Assembly (NCBI GenBank): GCA_030834895.1
Contig: JAUQXA010000010.1
Coordinates: 186,001-250,000, forward strand
Origin: Anaerolineales bacterium
GTDB lineage: Bacteria > Chloroflexota > Anaerolineae > Anaerolineales > Villigracilaceae
Direction of reading: 5' to 3'
Length of the DNA: 64,000 nucleotides
The notes under the pieces were generated by a model. That model saw only the letters and a list, made by a program, of their open reading frames with translations, did not search any database and was not told the DNA's origin. Below, piece by piece: positions 61,217 to 64,000 of the stretch. Made by a program: the position numbers and the translations under genes. Position 1 is the stretch's first letter, and the number at the start of each line of letters is the position of its first letter.

Positions 61217-62560
61217 CTATTTTTCCAGCAGACCAAGCACTGCCGGCAGCAATTGTTTCTTTCTCGAAACCACACCGCGCGCGTCACGTGTGCCATCCGG
61301 GAGAGGCGGGTAGGGCAGGTCGTCCAGCACATACGGCGGGTTTGAGGTGATCAACAGGCGGCTCGTGCCGCGCACAACATCCGTGACAAGGAGCATGGCG
61401 AAATCCAGTCCGCGTTTGTCGCGCAGTTCGTTGAGCGCGTCTTCGAGCGTTGCAAGATGGTCGGTGAGTTGCAAAAGGTCTGTCACTTCCACCTGGGCGA
61501 CAGCAAATTTGAAGCCGCCGCTTTCAAACGGTTTGATGTCAGTGCTGACCACTTCCTTCGGGTCGCGGTTCAAAAGTCCCGCGCCCGCGCTGAGTACAGA
61601 CTTGCCGTAGCTTTCGATGGTGTGACCTTTGAGCGCGCTCCCGCCCACGAATGCCCAGCGCGCCAGACGGTCGGCGGCCTCTTTGTCACGCGGGGTGGTG
61701 GTTGGCGATGTCAGAATCAGAGTGTCGGCTAAAAGCCCGGCGAGCAGCATTCCCGCCAAAGCAGGTGGCATCGAGAGTCCCGCTTCCGAAGTCAATTCAG
61801 ACACCAGCGTGGAAGTCGATCCAACTGTGTCCACCGTGAAGCGGATTGGCTGGTGTGTGTACGGATTGCCGAGGCGGTGATGATCCAATATCTCAAGCAA
61901 CTCCGCTTCTTCGAGCGCGGCAATTGCCTGTCTTGGTTCATTATGATCTACCATAATGATCTTCAACCGCGGCGGGTTGAGCACTTCACGCTGGCTGGCA
62001 ATGCCGACATAAACGCCGTGTTCATCCACCACCCAGTAATCGTTGTGTTCATCCCTTAATATCTTGTTGAGGAAATCACGAATATGCGCGCCTGCCACAT
62101 ATTTGGCGACAGTGGTATCTGCCGCGTCCTTGCATTGCGCGGACATCATCTCGCGCACGGTTGTGTCGCCGGGACGCGGACCAAGCGTGTCGGTGAAATA
62201 TTTGAACAGGCTCAAACCATTGATGATGCCGTAGGGCTTCCCGTCATCGCAGACCACAGGCGCAATGCCGCCAGTCTTGCTGGCAAGCGTCCATGCCATG
62301 CCGAGCTGGGATTCCGGGCGGATGGTATCGTAACGCCGCATGACCGATTCGAAGCGGGGAGACGCATCTGTCAGCAGAATGGGTGCTTCCAGCCCCAGGT
62401 TTTTGAGCACGTAGGCAGTCTGCGGGTTAAGCGCCCCGGCGCGGGCGGCAACGGTGTTGTCTCCATCCCGTTCGCGCAACAGCCAGGCATATCCCATTGC
62501 CGAAGCGATGGAATCGGTGTCGGGGTTAACATGTCCTATGACATAGATTTGATCTGGCAT
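61217..62560 (-). CDS. ppaC: family II inorganic pyrophosphatase with CBS domains
   Basis: 447 residues from ATG 62560 (AGGAAGTAG upstream). Mn-dependent DHH phosphatase: IGHVNPDTDSIASAMGYAWL (6-25), ILDHHRLGNP and the C-terminal DHHA2 domain with TSPTTTPRDKEAADRLARWA. Between them about residues 68-240 form two CBS repeats (RRYDTIRPESQLGMAW, VREMMSAQ), an adenine-nucleotide sensor in related CBS-PPases; a DRTGG insertion is not seen. It hydrolyses pyrophosphate under nucleotide control. Eight bases separate its start from the hydroxylase stop. Confidence 0.94.
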   Translation of the reverse strand: MPDQIYVIGHVNPDTDSIASAMGYAWLLRERDGDNTVAARAGALNPQTAYVLKNLGLEAPILLTDASPRFESVMRRYDTIRPESQLGMAWTLASKTGGIAPVVCDDGKPYGIINGLSLFKYFTDTLGPRPGDTTVREMMSAQCKDAADTTVAKYVAGAHIRDFLNKILRDEHNDYWVVDEHGVYVGIASQREVLNPPRLKIIMVDHNEPRQAIAALEEAELLEILDHHRLGNPYTHQPIRFTVDTVGSTSTLVSELTSEAGLSMPPALAGMLLAGLLADTLILTSPTTTPRDKEAADRLARWAFVGGSALKGHTIESYGKSVLSAGAGLLNRDPKEVVSTDIKPFESGGFKFAVAQVEVTDLLQLTDHLATLEDALNELRDKRGLDFAMLLVTDVVRGTSRLLITSNPPYVLDDLPYPPLPDGTRDARGVVSRKKQLLPAVLGLLEK

Positions 62561-62567
62561 GTTATTT

Positions 62568-64000
62568 CTACTTCCTGAGCGCTCTCCACACTTTTTCCGG
62601 TGTGACGGGATTGTCGTCCACGTTTGCGCCGACGGCGTCGAGAATGGCGTTGCCGACAGCTGGCGCGACCCCATCGAGCGGAATCTCCGCGACGGCTTTC
62701 GCGCCGAACGGATGGCTGGGTTCCAGCGTCTCGACGAAGATGGTCTCCAGTTCGGGCATTTCATCGGCGCGGAAGATATGATAGCGGTCGAAGTCGCGTT
62801 CGTAGGCGACGCCCTTTTCGTCGTAGCGCATTTCCTCGCAGACGGCGTAGCCGAGAGCCTGGGTCATGCCGCCCTCGATCTGACCCGACGCTGTGAGCGG
62901 GTTGATGATGATTCCAGAGTCAACCGCCATCACGAGCTTATCCACCGTGACCTGACCTGTTTCCGTGTCCACAGTCACTTCGGCGAATTGCGCCGCAAAC
63001 GGCGGAGGTGACACAGGCGAGACGTAACTTGCCACGCCCATAATTTGTTCCTGATTATTTTTGTGTAATGAATCAAGGGCAATTTCAGCCAATGAGATGC
63101 TTTCTCCACTTGGGGCGATTGCATTGCGATTTGCAAGTTTTACGGCTTCGGGCTCAACTTTCAAACCATTGAATTTTTCGCCAAACATCCTTGCAGCGCG
63201 GACTTTGATTCTCTCCGCCACGATTTGTGCGGCTTTGGTTGCTGCTGTGCCTGAAATATATGTTGTGGATGAAGCATACGCGCCCTTGTCGAACGGTGTG
63301 AAGTCGGTGTCAGAGGAGTAGCAAATCATGTCTTCAATGGGAACGCCCAATACTTCCGCCGCCATCTGCGCGAGAACAGTGTCAGACCCGGTGCCGAGGT
63401 CGGTCGCACCAACCAACAGGTTGAACGAACCATCGTCGTTCATCTTGATGGATGCGCCGCCCATGTCGAGGTAGGGGATGGCAGTCCCTTGCATGGCAAG
63501 CGCAATGCCGATGCCGCGACGTAGGGGCGACCCACCCTTGTCGGTCATGGTTTCTGGCTGACCCGGACGGGTCGCCCTTACGTGCCATTCTTTATTTCCG
63601 TACTTGTCATCCCAGTTGATCGCGGCGCGACCCTGCGCCACGCACTGTTCCAAGCCGACGGTGTGGATGATTTCCGGGCGCGGTTCGCGTCCTTCATTCC
63701 AGGCGGTGGAGAAGGGATGATATTCTCCGGGGCGGATGGCGTTCTTCAGGCGGAAGTCAATCGGGTCGAAGCTCATAGCGCGGGCAATCTTTTCTAAATG
63801 ACGATCCAAAGGCCAATAGCCTTGTGGCACGCCGTAGCCGCGATAGGCTCCAGCGGGCGGGGTGTTGGTGTAAACCACGTCGGCGTAAAAGCGGATGTTG
63901 GGCGCTTTGCGGTATTCCCCGTCGCCGACGTACAACGCCATGGATTTGTGTCCCGTGTTGCCCGTGACGGTCAGCGCATGGCAGCCGTACGCGCCCGTGT
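62568..64000 (-). CDS. xanthine-dehydrogenase-type molybdopterin-binding subunit, C-terminal part
   Basis: Open to the right edge of the window, so its N-terminus is missing; the visible part is 477 codons plus stop. The edge carries the GAYGCHALTVTGNTG motif and then PPAGAYRGYGVPQGYWPLDRH, GRGIGIALAMQG-like block, VGATDLGTGSDTVLAQMAAEV and the C-terminal GAKAVAEIPLDGVAPAVGNAILDAVG. This is the large Mo-pterin subunit family (xanthine/purine or CO dehydrogenase type). Its product is expected to oxidise a heterocycle or aldehyde. The XdhC-like gene lies 4.7 kb away. Confidence 0.95.
   Translation of the reverse strand, partial: TGAYGCHALTVTGNTGHKSMALYVGDGEYRKAPNIRFYADVVYTNTPPAGAYRGYGVPQGYWPLDRHLEKIARAMSFDPIDFRLKNAIRPGEYHPFSTAWNEGREPRPEIIHTVGLEQCVAQGRAAINWDDKYGNKEWHVRATRPGQPETMTDKGGSPLRRGIGIALAMQGTAIPYLDMGGASIKMNDDGSFNLLVGATDLGTGSDTVLAQMAAEVLGVPIEDMICYSSDTDFTPFDKGAYASSTTYISGTAATKAAQIVAERIKVRAARMFGEKFNGLKVEPEAVKLANRNAIAPSGESISLAEIALDSLHKNNQEQIMGVASYVSPVSPPPFAAQFAEVTVDTETGQVTVDKLVMAVDSGIIINPLTASGQIEGGMTQALGYAVCEEMRYDEKGVAYERDFDRYHIFRADEMPELETIFVETLEPSHPFGAKAVAEIPLDGVAPAVGNAILDAVGANVDDNPVTPEKVWRALRK

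Overview
The window reads as a piece of a Chloroflexota chromosome, most likely class Anaerolineae. This is inferred from gene content (tungsten aldehyde:ferredoxin oxidoreductase, a YvcK protein with N-terminal membrane helices, amylosucrase plus TreS, a Ser/Thr kinase with a C-terminal helical-repeat tail, an SPFH protein with an excisionase-like tail) and from the many dispersed hairpin repeats between genes. No 16S rRNA or marker tree is available here, so the assignment is moderate. Genes are dense, the base composition is fairly GC-rich, and most genes lie on the minus strand. One tRNA (Leu, anticodon GAG) was found. No rRNA operon, CRISPR array or prophage was seen.

Layout. 1-2.5 kb: the 3' part of malQ, then a non-coding stretch with a hairpin-bordered repeat and a five-copy 71-bp tandem repeat. 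2.4-6.7 kb: an AT-richer SIR2-like protein with a tiny basic ORF behind it, and an exonuclease-helicase of the DinG type. 6.9-11.4 kb: a plsX operon with a NERD-like membrane protein and two paralogous polytopic membrane proteins. 11.4-12.9 kb: tRNA-Leu, a dimethylargininase and an SCP2 protein. 13-15.6 kb: aldehyde:ferredoxin oxidoreductase with a YqeB/EF2563-type molybdenum-hydroxylase accessory gene. 15.6-22.5 kb: obgE operon (with dedA) and a tight signalling/hydrolase operon. 22.7-25.7 kb: two overlapping histidine kinase genes. 25.8-28.6 kb: secernin-like C69 peptidase, macro-domain protein and an M50-like protease. 28.8-35.2 kb: central glycolysis (tpiA, Ser/Thr kinase, pgk, gap, yvcK). 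35.2-37.8 kb: thiolase / DinB / hydroxyacyl-CoA dehydrogenase operon. 37.9-50 kb: a DUF3048 lipoprotein, a HIT protein, then a sugar module (amylosucrase, ROK fructokinase, trehalose synthase, ABC importer without its ATPase, LacI-type regulator). 50-52.7 kb: DUF35 protein, NAD(P)HX repair enzyme and a decayed MntA/HepT toxin-antitoxin pair. 53-55.7 kb: a complete 2,728-bp IS1595-type transposon with passenger genes. 55.8-64 kb: SPFH-HTH fusion, XdhC, a HepT homologue whose catalytic motif is lost, a spermidine-synthase-like membrane protein, a CBS-containing pyrophosphatase, and the C-terminal part of a molybdopterin hydroxylase running off the window end.

How the parts work together. Amylosucrase splits sucrose into glucan and fructose, the ROK kinase can phosphorylate the fructose, TreS interconverts maltose and trehalose, and MalQ remodels maltodextrins. 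The importer promoter and the lacI promoter share the same paired palindromic operators, so this module is probably induced by its sugar. YvcK, gap and pgk are consecutive, and the nearby Ser/Thr kinase with tpiA suggests coupling of envelope/kinase signalling to glycolytic flux. AFOR, YqeB, XdhC and the xanthine-dehydrogenase-type subunit together point to molybdenum/tungsten pterin enzymology.

The most striking finding is the transposon. It has 24-bp terminal inverted repeats (one mismatch), an exact 8-bp target duplication (AGCTTTTA), a promoter whose -35 box lies inside the terminal repeat, and five small passenger ORFs of unknown function. Removing it restores a 116-codon membrane-protein gene in frame. 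Two independent HepT-family relics and a SIR2-like gene add a thin defence/toxin-antitoxin layer.
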